A DNA stretch of 37,303 nucleotides. Origin: Actinomadura sp. GC306 (GTDB lineage: Bacteria > Actinomycetota > Actinomycetes > Streptosporangiales > Streptosporangiaceae). A program made the position numbers and the translations under genes. The stretch is from contig NZ_SMKM01000030.1 in the NCBI RefSeq assembly GCF_004348665.1, positions 1 through 37,303 of the forward strand, given 5' to 3'. Under the pieces are notes generated by a model that worked only from the letters and a program-made list of their open reading frames with translations, was not told where the DNA came from and did no database searches. Shown here one piece after another: positions 24,559 to 33,316 of this stretch (the first letter of the stretch is position 1; each line of letters begins with the position of its first letter).

Positions 24559-26688
24559 GTGGTGGACTCGAACCTTCTCCGCAGATGGGAGGTGTTCGCC
24601 CGCGAGCGCATCGGGGCATTTGCCCTTTCCCAGCTCGTAATCGGCATCGGGCTGCTGATGGCTTGGTGCATTCTCTTCGGCCTTTCGGTGGAGGAAGTGT
24701 CGGCCACCAGACACGCCGCGAGGGGCGAGGGGGTCCCGGGGACGTTCACCGCGCACCGGACGGAGTGCGGAGAAGGAGGATGCTCCTGGCATGGTGCGTT
24801 CACGACCGGCGGCACCTTCCAGCTGATTCTTGGGGACGTCGAACTGAGGGGAGACTCCGGCCGCGCCATCGCCGCCGGAGAGTCGGTGACCGCCCTCGAC
24901 GTTGGTTCGGGGAACTTTGTGCAGTTGCAGGGCGGCCCGCCGGAGTGGAAAAAACCATCCGATATCGCGATCTTCACCACCATCGTCGGCGGCCTCGGGT
25001 TCGGGTTGAACACCATGGTGGTGTGGGGCGTCTACTGGACGCGGGCTTCTCCTGCGGCACGCAGACGGCAGGCGAGGGAACGCGGGCACGGTCGGGAGCG
25101 GTGGGGTCGGCGGGCGCGGCCGGGTTCGTCAGCGGTCCGGGTGCAGGTGGCCAGGTCCAAGCGGAAGTCCTTGGCCGGGGTGGTCCAGTTTCTGTCGCTG
25201 GTGGCGTTGCTGCTGCTTTTCGTTCCGATATGGAAAGTGTTCAACACGGAGGTCACCCGGGCCGAGGTCGTCGCGGGCTTGTGGGCCCCGGTCTTCGCGC
25301 TCGTCCTCGTGGGTGTCGCGGTGCAGACGCTGCGGCTGGTTCTGGCACGTCCCCGGATGTGGGTGACCGGGGATGAGATCGTCCTCCGGGATCCGCTCCT
25401 GCTATGGAAGGTGCTGCGAATTCCGCGCGTCGACATTGCGGCGATCCATTACGGATACGAGCCGCGGTCGGGTCCGGTCGAGGGTGACGTGGTCCAAGTG
25501 ACACCGTTCCTGGAGGAGCTCAACCTCGTCCTGCAGATGCGGGACCACATTTCCCTTCCCGCCCGGCGGCTGCGGTGGGGGAATTGGTTCTGGGTCATGT
25601 TGACTCTGCGTGATCTGAAGCCGCAGACGGCCATGCCTCAGCGGGGGCGTCTCGTTCGCCGGCTGTGCCTGCGGGTGAAGGAGCCGCGCAGGGTGGCCGC
25701 GGAACTCGACCGCTGGCTGGCAGAGGGTGAGGCGTCACCGCGGCCCGCGCCGGTCGACCAGGCGCATGACGTTCCGGTTCGCACCTACCGCGGCGCCGGC
25801 GCCAAGCGAATCAAGCTCAAGGGGAGGCTTGCCCGGCCGGTGCTGGCCGAATTCGTGAACGAGGGACCTGGGACGCTGCGGGCCTGGCTTCGGCGTACCG
25901 AGTTCGGTCAAGGGATCCCGGTCATCGGGTGCGGCCCCGAGGAATCGTCCACCACGACCGTGCTCGACGACCGACAGATATCCCACAAACCGCTGACGAG
26001 GAGGCTCCTGCACGTCGAGGCCGAGGGCCGGTGGAGCGTCACGATCAGCGGCCCTGAGCGCGCCCGCGGGTTCACCGGCTCGGCCACGGGCAGCGGAACT
26101 GAGGTGCTCAGCCACCAGGGGCAGCCCGGAATCGCCGTCGTGACGGTCACGGGCGGTCGTCCCTACCAGGTGCACCTTCGTGGGCCGGACCTGTCCGCGT
26201 TAACGGGCTGCGTTCCAGTCGCCGTGGGCAGCCCCCCGCCCGGGGACGAGTCCGCGCCTCCTCCGAGCACGTTCGCCCTTCCCGAACGGGCGATGCTACA
26301 GGTGAGAACAAGCGACGCGGACTGGCGGATCGACGTTACGCCCCTGCAACAGGCCGATGCGGACCTCGCCGTCCCTGCCGGAGAACGGGAGGCCGTCAGC
26401 GTGCCGCCCACCGGCCACGTCCGGCCGTTCGAGCACTCGATAGAGGGCCATCGCACCGCGGTCGTGCGGTATCTCGGTCCTCCGGGACCTGTGCTTTTCC
26501 GCAGCGGAGACGCCTTCGGCCTCGTCCAGCTCGACGCCGATCTGGTCCCCGTTCGCGCACTGGCGCGCCCGGATGGCGACACCAAGGTTCGGCTCCGCTC
26601 CCACGCTCTCCTTCAGGTGACCGGAGGCCAAGGCACATGGTCCCTGGTAGAGGCCCATCCGCTTTACTCGCCGCCCCATCGGGGATGA
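24559..26688 (+). CDS. Large membrane protein with PH-like and beta-rich domains
   Basis: 709 residues from GTG 24559; an in-frame stop directly precedes it and no ribosome binding site is clear, so the start is uncertain (GTG 24562 is equal). Four hydrophobic helices are seen: about 22-42 (VIGIGLLMAWCILFGLS), 137-160, 211-230 and 240-263. Helices 1 and 2 flank a loop with a Cys pair (ECGEGGCSW), probably outside the cell. After helix 4, about 275-390 is a strand-rich PH-like region (WVTGDEIVLRDPLLLWKVL), then a Gly/Pro-rich beta domain to the end with WSVTISGPERARG and related text. No catalytic motif is seen. Family not recognised; a membrane sensor or scaffold is possible. It stands alone. 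Confidence 0.7.
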   Translation: MVDSNLLRRWEVFARERIGAFALSQLVIGIGLLMAWCILFGLSVEEVSATRHAARGEGVPGTFTAHRTECGEGGCSWHGAFTTGGTFQLILGDVELRGDSGRAIAAGESVTALDVGSGNFVQLQGGPPEWKKPSDIAIFTTIVGGLGFGLNTMVVWGVYWTRASPAARRRQARERGHGRERWGRRARPGSSAVRVQVARSKRKSLAGVVQFLSLVALLLLFVPIWKVFNTEVTRAEVVAGLWAPVFALVLVGVAVQTLRLVLARPRMWVTGDEIVLRDPLLLWKVLRIPRVDIAAIHYGYEPRSGPVEGDVVQVTPFLEELNLVLQMRDHISLPARRLRWGNWFWVMLTLRDLKPQTAMPQRGRLVRRLCLRVKEPRRVAAELDRWLAEGEASPRPAPVDQAHDVPVRTYRGAGAKRIKLKGRLARPVLAEFVNEGPGTLRAWLRRTEFGQGIPVIGCGPEESSTTTVLDDRQISHKPLTRRLLHVEAEGRWSVTISGPERARGFTGSATGSGTEVLSHQGQPGIAVVTVTGGRPYQVHLRGPDLSALTGCVPVAVGSPPPGDESAPPPSTFALPERAMLQVRTSDADWRIDVTPLQQADADLAVPAGEREAVSVPPTGHVRPFEHSIEGHRTAVVRYLGPPGPVLFRSGDAFGLVQLDADLVPVRALARPDGDTKVRLRSHALLQVTGGQGTWSLVEAHPLYSPPHRG

Positions 26689-27256
26689 TGAGCACACTGG
26701 AGCGGCATCTCCGTACGGGCGTGCAGGTCAACGCCTACGCAGCTCGGACGATGTCCGGCCCGGCGTCTGCCGACCTGCCGAAACCGACCGTCGCGCGTTC
26801 CGGCAAAGCCTTGACCCCGCCATCGCCACCGACGACCACCTGCGACTTGGGCCGCAGCCAGGGGCCGGGAGGCCGATCCCGGACACAGAATCTTGCGAGG
26901 ACGAAGCGCTGCCGCCATCGGTGAAGACGTGGACCACTCTGACCACGTGCGACTCTGCTGCACCGCTGGACCATCACCGACCGCACACCCGAGCGGTCAC
27001 TATTTCCCGCGACAGAAACCTTGCAATACGAATCACATGAGTCGTAACGTGTTCTAGTGGGCGGATACGACATTTGTGACATAGTCCACCGGCAGGATCT
27101 ACCGTGACCCCGATGACTCCTGTGACCATTCACCTTCATGCAGCCATCCCAGCCGCTAACATCTGCGAAGTCTGATCGTGCATACTCCACGACGCAATTG
27201 ATCATCGGTCTTTCGCATATCCATACATCCGGGCGACAGGGGAGGTTCGGACCACG
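26689..27256. other. Intergenic region of 570 bases, unexplained
   Basis: The first half (to about 26960) is GC-rich, with open frames on both strands but no recognisable protein. It could be a decayed gene. From about 26995 the sequence is noticeably richer in A and T, as in a long promoter region for the HIT gene at 27257. TTGATC at 27198-27203 is a possible -35 box without a convincing partner. GGGGAGG lies 11 bases before the HIT start. Confidence 0.4.
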
Positions 27257-27766
27257 ATGCTCATCGGGCAGGCGTTGAGAGACGAGCGAATCAAGGGACT
27301 TCGACGCCTGATCTTCTTCCTGCCAGGACGCCGCGGGCCGGCGGAGAACAAGCCACGTCCCCGTCCTCATGAGAGCGCAACCGGCTGCCTCTTCTGCCAA
27401 CCGGATGACCCGTCACTCAACAGGATCCTCTGCGAAAACGACTTGTTCTATGCACGCTTTGACAATTTTCCCGCCAATCCGGGACACATCGAAATAGTCC
27501 CCCGAAGGCATGCCGTCTCGTTCTTTGAGTTGGACGATGAAGAGGTTCTCAGCGCGTACAGCCTGATGCGCGAGGCACGGAAACTGATCGACGAGGAACA
27601 CTTTCCCGAGGCTTACACGATCGGTATCAACGACGGCAAGGCGGCGGGGCGGAGCATCGACCACCTGCACATCCACCTGATCCCCCGACACCATGGCGAT
27701 GTCGACGATCCTCGCGGAGGCATTCGCCGGGCCGCACCCAACGCGGACCCGGACGCCTGGCAGTGA
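27257..27766 (+). CDS. HIT-family nucleotide hydrolase or transferase
   Basis: 169 residues, ATG 27257. A basic 40-residue leader (RIKGLRRLIFFLPGRRG) precedes the HIT core, which has the CLFC zinc-type pair (44 and 47), NPGHIEIVPRRHAVSFFEL and the catalytic triad HLHIHLIPRHHGD (136-148). HIT enzymes act on nucleotides through a histidine-AMP or similar intermediate. The leader is unusual and could bind nucleic acid or membrane. The gene converges on the methyltransferase gene with only 6 bases between the stops. Confidence 0.92.
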   Translation: MLIGQALRDERIKGLRRLIFFLPGRRGPAENKPRPRPHESATGCLFCQPDDPSLNRILCENDLFYARFDNFPANPGHIEIVPRRHAVSFFELDDEEVLSAYSLMREARKLIDEEHFPEAYTIGINDGKAAGRSIDHLHIHLIPRHHGDVDDPRGGIRRAAPNADPDAWQ

Positions 27767-27772
27767 GACCGG

Positions 27773-28402
27773 CTAGCGCGTCCCGACCGCGATGAACCAA
27801 CCGGCGCGGCCGGCGAAGCGGATCCGGACGTCGGTGAATCCCGCGGCCTCCAGGCGGCCCGCGAACGCTTCCGGGTCGACGAACGTGAACCAGCGCCGCC
27901 CGTCCAGCGATCCGCCCTCCTTCCAGCCCTCCCCGTCCCCGCTCCGCATGCTGATCGCCGCGATACCGCTCGGAGCAAGTACGCGGTGAACCTCCGCCAG
28001 CGCGCGTTCCATCCCGGACGATGGGATGTGGAGCAGGCTTCCCGACGCCCACACCCCGGCCACCGACTCGTCCCGGAGCGGAAGCGCCAGTGCGTTCAGC
28101 CGCAGGTAGCCGAGCATGCGCACCTCCTCACGAGAACGGTTTCGGGCCCATTCGAGCATGGCCGGGGCGTAGTCTCCCGCGATGACCATACGGCCGAGCG
28201 ATGCCAGCAGCCGGGTGTCTCGGCCGCCGCCGCATCCAAGGTCGAGGACGGGCAAGGGACGCGGAGCGAGCCGCGCGAACTCGACGACCTCCGCGCGTAG
28301 TCCGGGAAATTTCTCGTAGTCCTCGGAGGCTTCTCCATAAAGGTCCGCATTGGCGTCGTAGCAGCCACAGGTCTGACGGGTGATCTCGCCAACCTCAGAC
28401 AT
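27773..28402 (-). CDS. Class I SAM-dependent methyltransferase
   Basis: 209 residues, ATG 28400-28402, whose start overlaps the stop of the upstream membrane-GAF gene by eight bases. The SAM motif VLDLGCGGGRD is at 52-62, the acidic motif II is VIAGDYAPAML, and the motif near 125 is VAGVWASGSLLHIP. This is the UbiE/Methyltransf_11 type with no substrate-defining feature. Translational coupling to the sensor gene suggests a joint role. The substrate could be small or nucleotide-like; that is a guess from the neighbours. Confidence 0.9.
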   Translation of the reverse strand: MSEVGEITRQTCGCYDANADLYGEASEDYEKFPGLRAEVVEFARLAPRPLPVLDLGCGGGRDTRLLASLGRMVIAGDYAPAMLEWARNRSREEVRMLGYLRLNALALPLRDESVAGVWASGSLLHIPSSGMERALAEVHRVLAPSGIAAISMRSGDGEGWKEGGSLDGRRWFTFVDPEAFAGRLEAAGFTDVRIRFAGRAGWFIAVGTR

Positions 28403-29162
28403 TCTCGAACCCGTCCTCCCCGACCACGAAGCTCAGTGCATTGAGAATATGCCAGATGCGCTGCGCGTCGAGTGCATCATGACCGTGCGATACATCGAAG
28501 CTGATACAGCCCACGAACTTGGAACGACCGTTTCTGATCGGTGTGGCGAAGACCGCGCCGCGATGACGGTAGCGCTGGAACTCGTCCCAGCCGAACCCCA
28601 TCACGGCATCCGGGCCTTCCTGTGCCCGATATGAGGAGAATGCGGCCTCGTCGACCAGGTCACGAGCGAGCTTCGCCACATCGACGCTCACTTCCTGGTC
28701 GAACTTCCAACATAGTCCCACGACGCCGACACCCGGAGTCGGGCGAATCCTACGAGTCGCCGGTGACGCGCCGAGACGGTAAGTGGCCACGCGCGTGAGC
28801 TCACCGTGAAGCGGATGCCGGTGATTGCGCTTCCGTTGCCAGATGTGCAGCCCCAGATCGCTCACCGCGATCTCGGGCGTCACCACTCGGCAGACTTCGA
28901 TCAGTTGCCCGAAGGCGGTGAGGACATGCCTGCGCATGACCAGCCGGCGCTCCACGCGAAGACGCTGAGACCACGATTCGCAAGGGGACACGACACCGAA
29001 GAATCCGGCGGTCAGGAGCAAAACGATCAAGATGTACGAGTGATCACGCTCGACGTCTTTCCACAACTCCCCCGAGGGGAAGCCGTACTGCTTACCGGCG
29101 AGCAGCACCGTTGCCGCCAGCACGATCGAGCGGTCTATCGTACGCGCCGCCGCCATCTTCAT
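28395..29162 (-). CDS. Two-helix membrane protein with GAF-like domain
   Basis: 255 residues, ATG 29162. Two hydrophobic segments lie near the start (RSIVLAATVLLAG and SYILIVLLLTAGFFGVV, about 10-25 and 42-62). The remainder is cytoplasmic by the positive-inside rule (RLRVERRLVMRRH follows). Residues about 145-250 look like a GAF sensor: GVGVVGLCWKFDQEV, then RGAVFATPIRNGRSKFVG and ISFDVSHGHDA. GAF domains bind cyclic nucleotides or other small ligands. GC content is visibly lower than in flanking genes. It is divergent from the second HIT gene and coupled to the methyltransferase. Confidence 0.75.
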   Translation of the reverse strand: MKMAAARTIDRSIVLAATVLLAGKQYGFPSGELWKDVERDHSYILIVLLLTAGFFGVVSPCESWSQRLRVERRLVMRRHVLTAFGQLIEVCRVVTPEIAVSDLGLHIWQRKRNHRHPLHGELTRVATYRLGASPATRRIRPTPGVGVVGLCWKFDQEVSVDVAKLARDLVDEAAFSSYRAQEGPDAVMGFGWDEFQRYRHRGAVFATPIRNGRSKFVGCISFDVSHGHDALDAQRIWHILNALSFVVGEDGFENV

Positions 29163-29267
29163 CTACCGCTCATCCCCGTTCGGCACACCGCAGTCTCGCC
29201 GTGCCCTTGCCAGAACATACCCGGGGTGAGTAACAATATGGGCACCGACTTCGCGGGGTAATATTTT

Positions 29268-29297
29268 GGCCAGTCAAACAAAGAAAATAGGCCAGTC
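29268..29297. repeat. GGCCAGTC direct repeat, 22 bases apart
   Basis: GGCCAGTC occurs at 29268-29275 and 29290-29297, two helical turns apart, just upstream of the second HIT gene and beside a TAATAT hexamer (29259-29264). Sites on the same face of the helix suggest cooperative binding by a regulator of the divergent promoters. Confidence 0.45.
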
Positions 29298-29319
29298 CGA
29301 ATTGTGGTCGAGGTGACCC

Positions 29320-29991
29320 ATGACCGAACGGGACTCTTGTGCCGGGTCCGATTTCTGTCAAGAGCTCGCGGGAGCCGAGCACGTCACCTTTCATCGCGTC
29401 TACCGCGGATCTCCGCCGGGAAGAATCATCGGACGTGGCAGCGCCCTCGCGCTGCTCGCGGACATGTCGCCACTGACCTGGGGACATCTGCTGCTGGTAC
29501 CGACTGCCCACTACGTCAGCTTCGGTGCGGTGATGGGCGACCACGCCGAGGACGTGGCAACGGCACTTAAGCGGATAGTTCCCCTATATGCGGCCAGTTT
29601 CGGCAATCCGGTCTTCCTTGAGCATGGCTCGACAGTGGGAATGGAAGGCTCCGCATGCGTCACCCACGCCCATATTCACCTGCTCCCCCTTCCGTTCAGG
29701 GAGGTCAACGCGCTGATGGCCAGAGATGGCCTGACATCGACCCCATTGGGCGGCCTAGCCGATCTAGAACAGTTCGGATATGACGATCGCCCGTACTTCT
29801 ATTGCGGGGACACGGCCGAACACCAGGTGTACGCTGCGGTGCAGGCGAGGCCCCGCCAATACCTCCGATCAGTGGCAGGGCGGATTCTGGGCATCCCGGA
29901 CCCGGAATGGGACTACGCAGTCGTCGTCCGCAAAAACGTCCTGATGGCGACGATGAAAGAGACCGCGTGCTGGAGGCTTTCGCTGCCTTAG
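29320..29991 (+). CDS. HIT-like protein, second copy
   Basis: 223 residues, ATG 29320 after GAGGTGACCC. An N-terminal Cys pair (C7, C13) and RIIGRGSALALLADMSPLTW are followed by WGHLLLVPTAHYVSFGAV and the HIT triad HAHIHLLPL (116-124). The C-terminal 90 residues extend beyond the normal HIT fold and are not recognised. It is closer in layout to GalT-like HIT proteins than to the first HIT copy. The ThiL-like gene starts 32 bases downstream, so the two should be one transcript. Confidence 0.85.
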   Translation: MTERDSCAGSDFCQELAGAEHVTFHRVYRGSPPGRIIGRGSALALLADMSPLTWGHLLLVPTAHYVSFGAVMGDHAEDVATALKRIVPLYAASFGNPVFLEHGSTVGMEGSACVTHAHIHLLPLPFREVNALMARDGLTSTPLGGLADLEQFGYDDRPYFYCGDTAEHQVYAAVQARPRQYLRSVAGRILGIPDPEWDYAVVVRKNVLMATMKETACWRLSLP

Positions 29992-30023
29992 GCCATTCAT
30001 AACGGCTGAGAGTTGAGGATGGG

Positions 30024-31097
30024 ATGGGTTCCACGCAGAGCACCGGCATCGCCTCCGACGAGCCGACGCGGCTGGCCGACATAATCGCGCCCATGTTCGA
30101 AGGGCAGTCAGGATGGTCGCAGCGGCTGCAGGACGGAGTGCGGGCCGAACTCATCGCGGGCGCCGACGCGCAAGACGATTGCGCCGTCATCGGAATCGAC
30201 GGCCCCATGGAGATCGTCGTCGGATCCGACTACGTCCGCGGGCCGAAGTTCCAACTGTACGAACTCGGCCACCTGTCGAACTACGACATCGGCTACTACC
30301 TGGCAATGGCCAATCTCAGCGACATCGCCGCCATGGGCGCGCTGCCGATCGCCCTTCTGACGGTCGTCCGCTATCCACGCTCCCTGCCGGACGACGACTT
30401 CACGGCCCTCATGGAAGGGATCCGCGACGCCTGCCGGCAGGTCGGCGCGCCCAACGTCGGAGGCGACATCGGCAGTGCGGAGAGGATCATCCTGTCCGCG
30501 TCCGCCGTGGGCATCGTCGAGCGAGGCGGATCACTGCTGCGGACCGGTGCCCGCGCTGGAGATCGCCTCTGCGTCACCGGGCCGACAGGCATTGCGGCGT
30601 CCGCACAGCGCTATTTCGGCGGTCGCGACCGCGGCTCGGCGAAACTCCCGCCGGCCAAGGAGGAAGCGCTGATCTCCGCATGGCGACGTCCCCAGGCGCT
30701 CGTGCGAGAAGGACGCTCCCTGAGCACAAGCGGTGTGGTGACCAGTTGCCAGGACACTTCCGACGGCTTGAAGGCGGGCATCCAATCGCTGGCCGCCGCC
30801 AGTGGCGTCGGGTTCGTGGTCGAGGAGAGCGCACTCCCCGTCGCCGACATCGTGGCGGAGGTCGCACGGCTGACCGATGGGGACCTCACTTCGGTCATCC
30901 TGGGCGACTCGGTGGACTTCCAACTGGTCTTCACCGTCGCGGAAGACGGAGCATCCCGGCTCTCCAAGATCTTCGCGGACGCCGGTCTCCATTTCTGCGA
31001 CATCGGCTACGCCACCGAGGAACGCAAGGTACGGCTGAAGCGCACGGACGGCCGGGAGCAAGATCTTCCCGGGGTCCCCTGGCGCCACGCCACCTGA
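30024..31097 (+). CDS. ThiL/PurM-fold (AIR synthase-like) protein
   Basis: 357 residues, ATG 30024 preceded by TTGAGGAT. Motifs follow the ThiL pattern: DDCAVIGI near 51, SDYVRGPKF near 68, NLSDIAAMGALP (97-108), NVGGDIGSAE (144-153) and DTSDGL (244-249). ThiL phosphorylates thiamine phosphate with ATP; HypE, SelD and PurM share the fold. The ThiL motif GGEDYEL reads GDSVDFQL here (294-301), so substrate choice may differ. A second gene of this type next to two HIT proteins is not the usual thiamine setting. I read it as a kinase or nucleotidyl-activating enzyme of unknown substrate. Confidence 0.88.
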   Translation: MGSTQSTGIASDEPTRLADIIAPMFEGQSGWSQRLQDGVRAELIAGADAQDDCAVIGIDGPMEIVVGSDYVRGPKFQLYELGHLSNYDIGYYLAMANLSDIAAMGALPIALLTVVRYPRSLPDDDFTALMEGIRDACRQVGAPNVGGDIGSAERIILSASAVGIVERGGSLLRTGARAGDRLCVTGPTGIAASAQRYFGGRDRGSAKLPPAKEEALISAWRRPQALVREGRSLSTSGVVTSCQDTSDGLKAGIQSLAAASGVGFVVEESALPVADIVAEVARLTDGDLTSVILGDSVDFQLVFTVAEDGASRLSKIFADAGLHFCDIGYATEERKVRLKRTDGREQDLPGVPWRHAT

Positions 31098-31159
31098 GTC
31101 GGCCGGAGGGCGGGGGCACGTGGGCCGCACACGGTCGCCGCATCCTTCGCTTGATTCAC

Positions 31160-31549
31160 TCAGCGGCGGTGGCGGCGGCGGGGGATGTCCTGTGCGAGCT
31201 CCACGATGAAGCCGTCCGGGTCGGCGACGTGCAGGGTGCGGTGGCCCCACGGGCGGTCGGCGGGGCCGCTGAGGATCTCGGCCCCCAGCGCGCGGAGCCG
31301 TTCGGCTTCGGTGTCTACGTTCTCGACCATGAAGACGACCTCGGCCGCCGGGCCGGGCGTGGTCCGGGTGTTGGTCAGCCAGTCGGCGCGACGCTGCTCG
31401 TACAGCGCGAACCTGGTGGTCTCGGTGGCGAACTCCGCGTAGCCCGCGTCCTCGAACTTGAACGCAAGGCCGAGCACGTCCCGGTAGAAGGCGATCGACG
31501 CGGCGAGGTCGCGAACGTACAAGATCACATAGCCGAGCCTGGGTGTCAT
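31160..31549 (-). CDS. VOC-family (glyoxalase-like) protein
   Basis: 129 residues if it starts at ATG 31549; a TTG at 31567 would add six residues. Text such as LGYVILYVRDLAASIAFYRD (4-23), WLTNTRTTPGPAAEVVFMVE and WGHRTLHVADPDGFIVELAQ is the paired beta-alpha-beta VOC fold with metal-binding H and E. Substrate unknown. It converges with the ThiL-like gene and is probably an ordinary housekeeping gene between the two unusual clusters. Confidence 0.92.
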   Translation of the reverse strand: MTPRLGYVILYVRDLAASIAFYRDVLGLAFKFEDAGYAEFATETTRFALYEQRRADWLTNTRTTPGPAAEVVFMVENVDTEAERLRALGAEILSGPADRPWGHRTLHVADPDGFIVELAQDIPRRRHRR

Positions 31550-31645
31550 GCAGACCGTGGTTCCCAACGGCTCCCCTGATCACCTCCGGCGGCACGGTGG
31601 CGCGGTCGGTGGGAGCGGATTCGCAGGGACTCCTCTCCGAGGTCG

Positions 31646-33316
31646 CTATGAAGAACGCTCGGGGAGGGTCTGGACGGCCATTTGGAGTTGGTCGTGGGCG
31701 GCGACCATGGCCAGGGCGCGTTTGGGGGGCGGGAGGTTCTCATGGCATGTCGCCCACAGCAGCTGGCGGGCGAGGGCTACGTGCCATTCCCAGCGCCACC
31801 GGGTGTTGTCCTCGTCTTTCGTGAGCACCGGGCAGACCCTCGGCAGGTTGGTGGCCAGCCAGTTCAGGGCGCTCACCGCCGCCACCGTGCCCGGGGTGGA
31901 CGTCACGGCGGCGTCGACCCGGTCGCCGGTGGAGAAGCGCGTGACGACGCTCCGCCAGGTGGCGAAGCCTGCGAAGAACATGGACTCGGCGCCCGCGTCC
32001 ACGCTGCGCATGATCAGGTCGACCGCGAAGCGCGCCGGGTCCACGGCCCAGTGAGCCTCGCCGAACAAGCTCGGGTCGATGAGGGTGGGCGTGGCGTGCC
32101 GGCCCTGGTAGACGAGCACGTTGCCGCCGTGTAGATCACCGTGCGCGTAGGTGTGGAACGTGTGTCGCGGCAGGGAGCGGGGCGAGACTCCTGGGAGACG
32201 GCCGTCCAGGACGAACTCGCTGAGCTTCTGCACCAGACCAGGTACCGCGTCGCCCAGGCCACAGCCGTCCGGCCGGCCCATGACCTCGCTGTAGTCCTGC
32301 AAAGCCTGCCGGACCTGGTGCTGCCGGTGATGGCTGAGCTGCAGCAGGCTTAGAACGTCCTCGGTCTCCTGCAGGTTGGCCCTGTACAGCTCGTGCAGCG
32401 CCTCGATGAACAGGATTTCGAGGACGTCCTCAACGACCGCGGGCGGCGGGCCACCGGCGAGCCAGGCGCGCATCGTCGTCGCCTTGTTCGCCAGCGCGGA
32501 GCACACGGCGTACCACCCGTTGACGGGTCCCACGGGCTCGTCCAGCAGCCGCCTGACCAGCCAGCTGGACAGCACCCGCTCGGCGAGCCTGCCGCGCTCG
32601 ACCTCCTCGCGCAGGGACCGCTCGTCCCGGCTGATCTTGAGAACGTGGTGCGGCGGCCCGGCGCCGTCCACCTGCGCGGAGACGCTGCACACGGCCGCCC
32701 CCGACACCCCGGGCGTCAGGAAGCCGACCGTCATCTCGCGGGCCTCCAGCCCCTCCCTCCGCAGCACGGCCGCGTACAGCTGCGTCAGCGTCGGGGCGCC
32801 GACCTCGTGGACGAGTCCCTGGAGGGCCGGGTCGCGTTCGTCGGCCATCCGCAGCGTCATCTCCACGACCGTGCCGCGGTTCAGGAGGTGGGAGCGGATC
32901 TCCTCGGCGATGGCCGCGGGGTTCTTGACCACGGAGTCCTCGCTGAACTCCGAGCGCCGGACGACCCGGTGCGCGCCGTCCCGTTTCGCGTTGTCGAAGA
33001 GGTCCTTGCGCCGCGGGTCGCCGGTGCTGATCGCGAAGATGAAGGTGTCGCGGGAGCGGGCGCGGGCGGCGCGGATGAGTTCCAGGCCGCGCGGCTCGTC
33101 CTCGTCCTCCATGTCGGTCCGGACGAACAGCAGGTCCACGATCACCAGCTCGAACGGCTCCTGGTGCCTGATGAGGTCGATCGCCTCGTCCGGGTCGGTC
33201 GTCGTCGTCCAGGTCACCTGCCAGCCGAACTCGTGGAACCGGACGTCGAACCGCTTCCGGATGCCGTCGATGTACTTCTGGTCGTCGTCGACCACCAGTG
33301 CCCGGATCGGCTTCAC
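31646..33316 (-). CDS. Response-regulator receiver fused to APH-type kinase fold
   Basis: 556 residues from GTG 33316, overlapping the stop of the giant upstream gene in GTGA, with GAGGAG upstream; this places the receiver motif VVDDD at residues 8-12. Phospho-acceptor D61 lies in LVIVDLLF and the T/S position in FAISTGD. The usual receiver lysine is replaced by Arg in HRVVRRSEF. Residues about 190-540 have an aminoglycoside-phosphotransferase or choline-kinase fold: FLTPGVSGAA as glycine loop, K227 in VLKIS, HGDLHGGNVLV (392-402) and DPS (414-416). The catalytic D and N are present. A receiver directly joined to such a kinase suggests that phosphorylation or ATPase binding switches the kinase. 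Its partner is almost certainly the upstream GHKL protein. Confidence 0.88.
   Translation of the reverse strand: MKPIRALVVDDDQKYIDGIRKRFDVRFHEFGWQVTWTTTTDPDEAIDLIRHQEPFELVIVDLLFVRTDMEDEDEPRGLELIRAARARSRDTFIFAISTGDPRRKDLFDNAKRDGAHRVVRRSEFSEDSVVKNPAAIAEEIRSHLLNRGTVVEMTLRMADERDPALQGLVHEVGAPTLTQLYAAVLRREGLEAREMTVGFLTPGVSGAAVCSVSAQVDGAGPPHHVLKISRDERSLREEVERGRLAERVLSSWLVRRLLDEPVGPVNGWYAVCSALANKATTMRAWLAGGPPPAVVEDVLEILFIEALHELYRANLQETEDVLSLLQLSHHRQHQVRQALQDYSEVMGRPDGCGLGDAVPGLVQKLSEFVLDGRLPGVSPRSLPRHTFHTYAHGDLHGGNVLVYQGRHATPTLIDPSLFGEAHWAVDPARFAVDLIMRSVDAGAESMFFAGFATWRSVVTRFSTGDRVDAAVTSTPGTVAAVSALNWLATNLPRVCPVLTKDEDNTRWRWEWHVALARQLLWATCHENLPPPKRALAMVAAHDQLQMAVQTLPERSS

Noticed and set aside
27074..27089. 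TGTGACATAGTCCACC as a CRP site upstream of the HIT gene
   Set aside because: The right half does not match TCACA, so it falls well short of the consensus.
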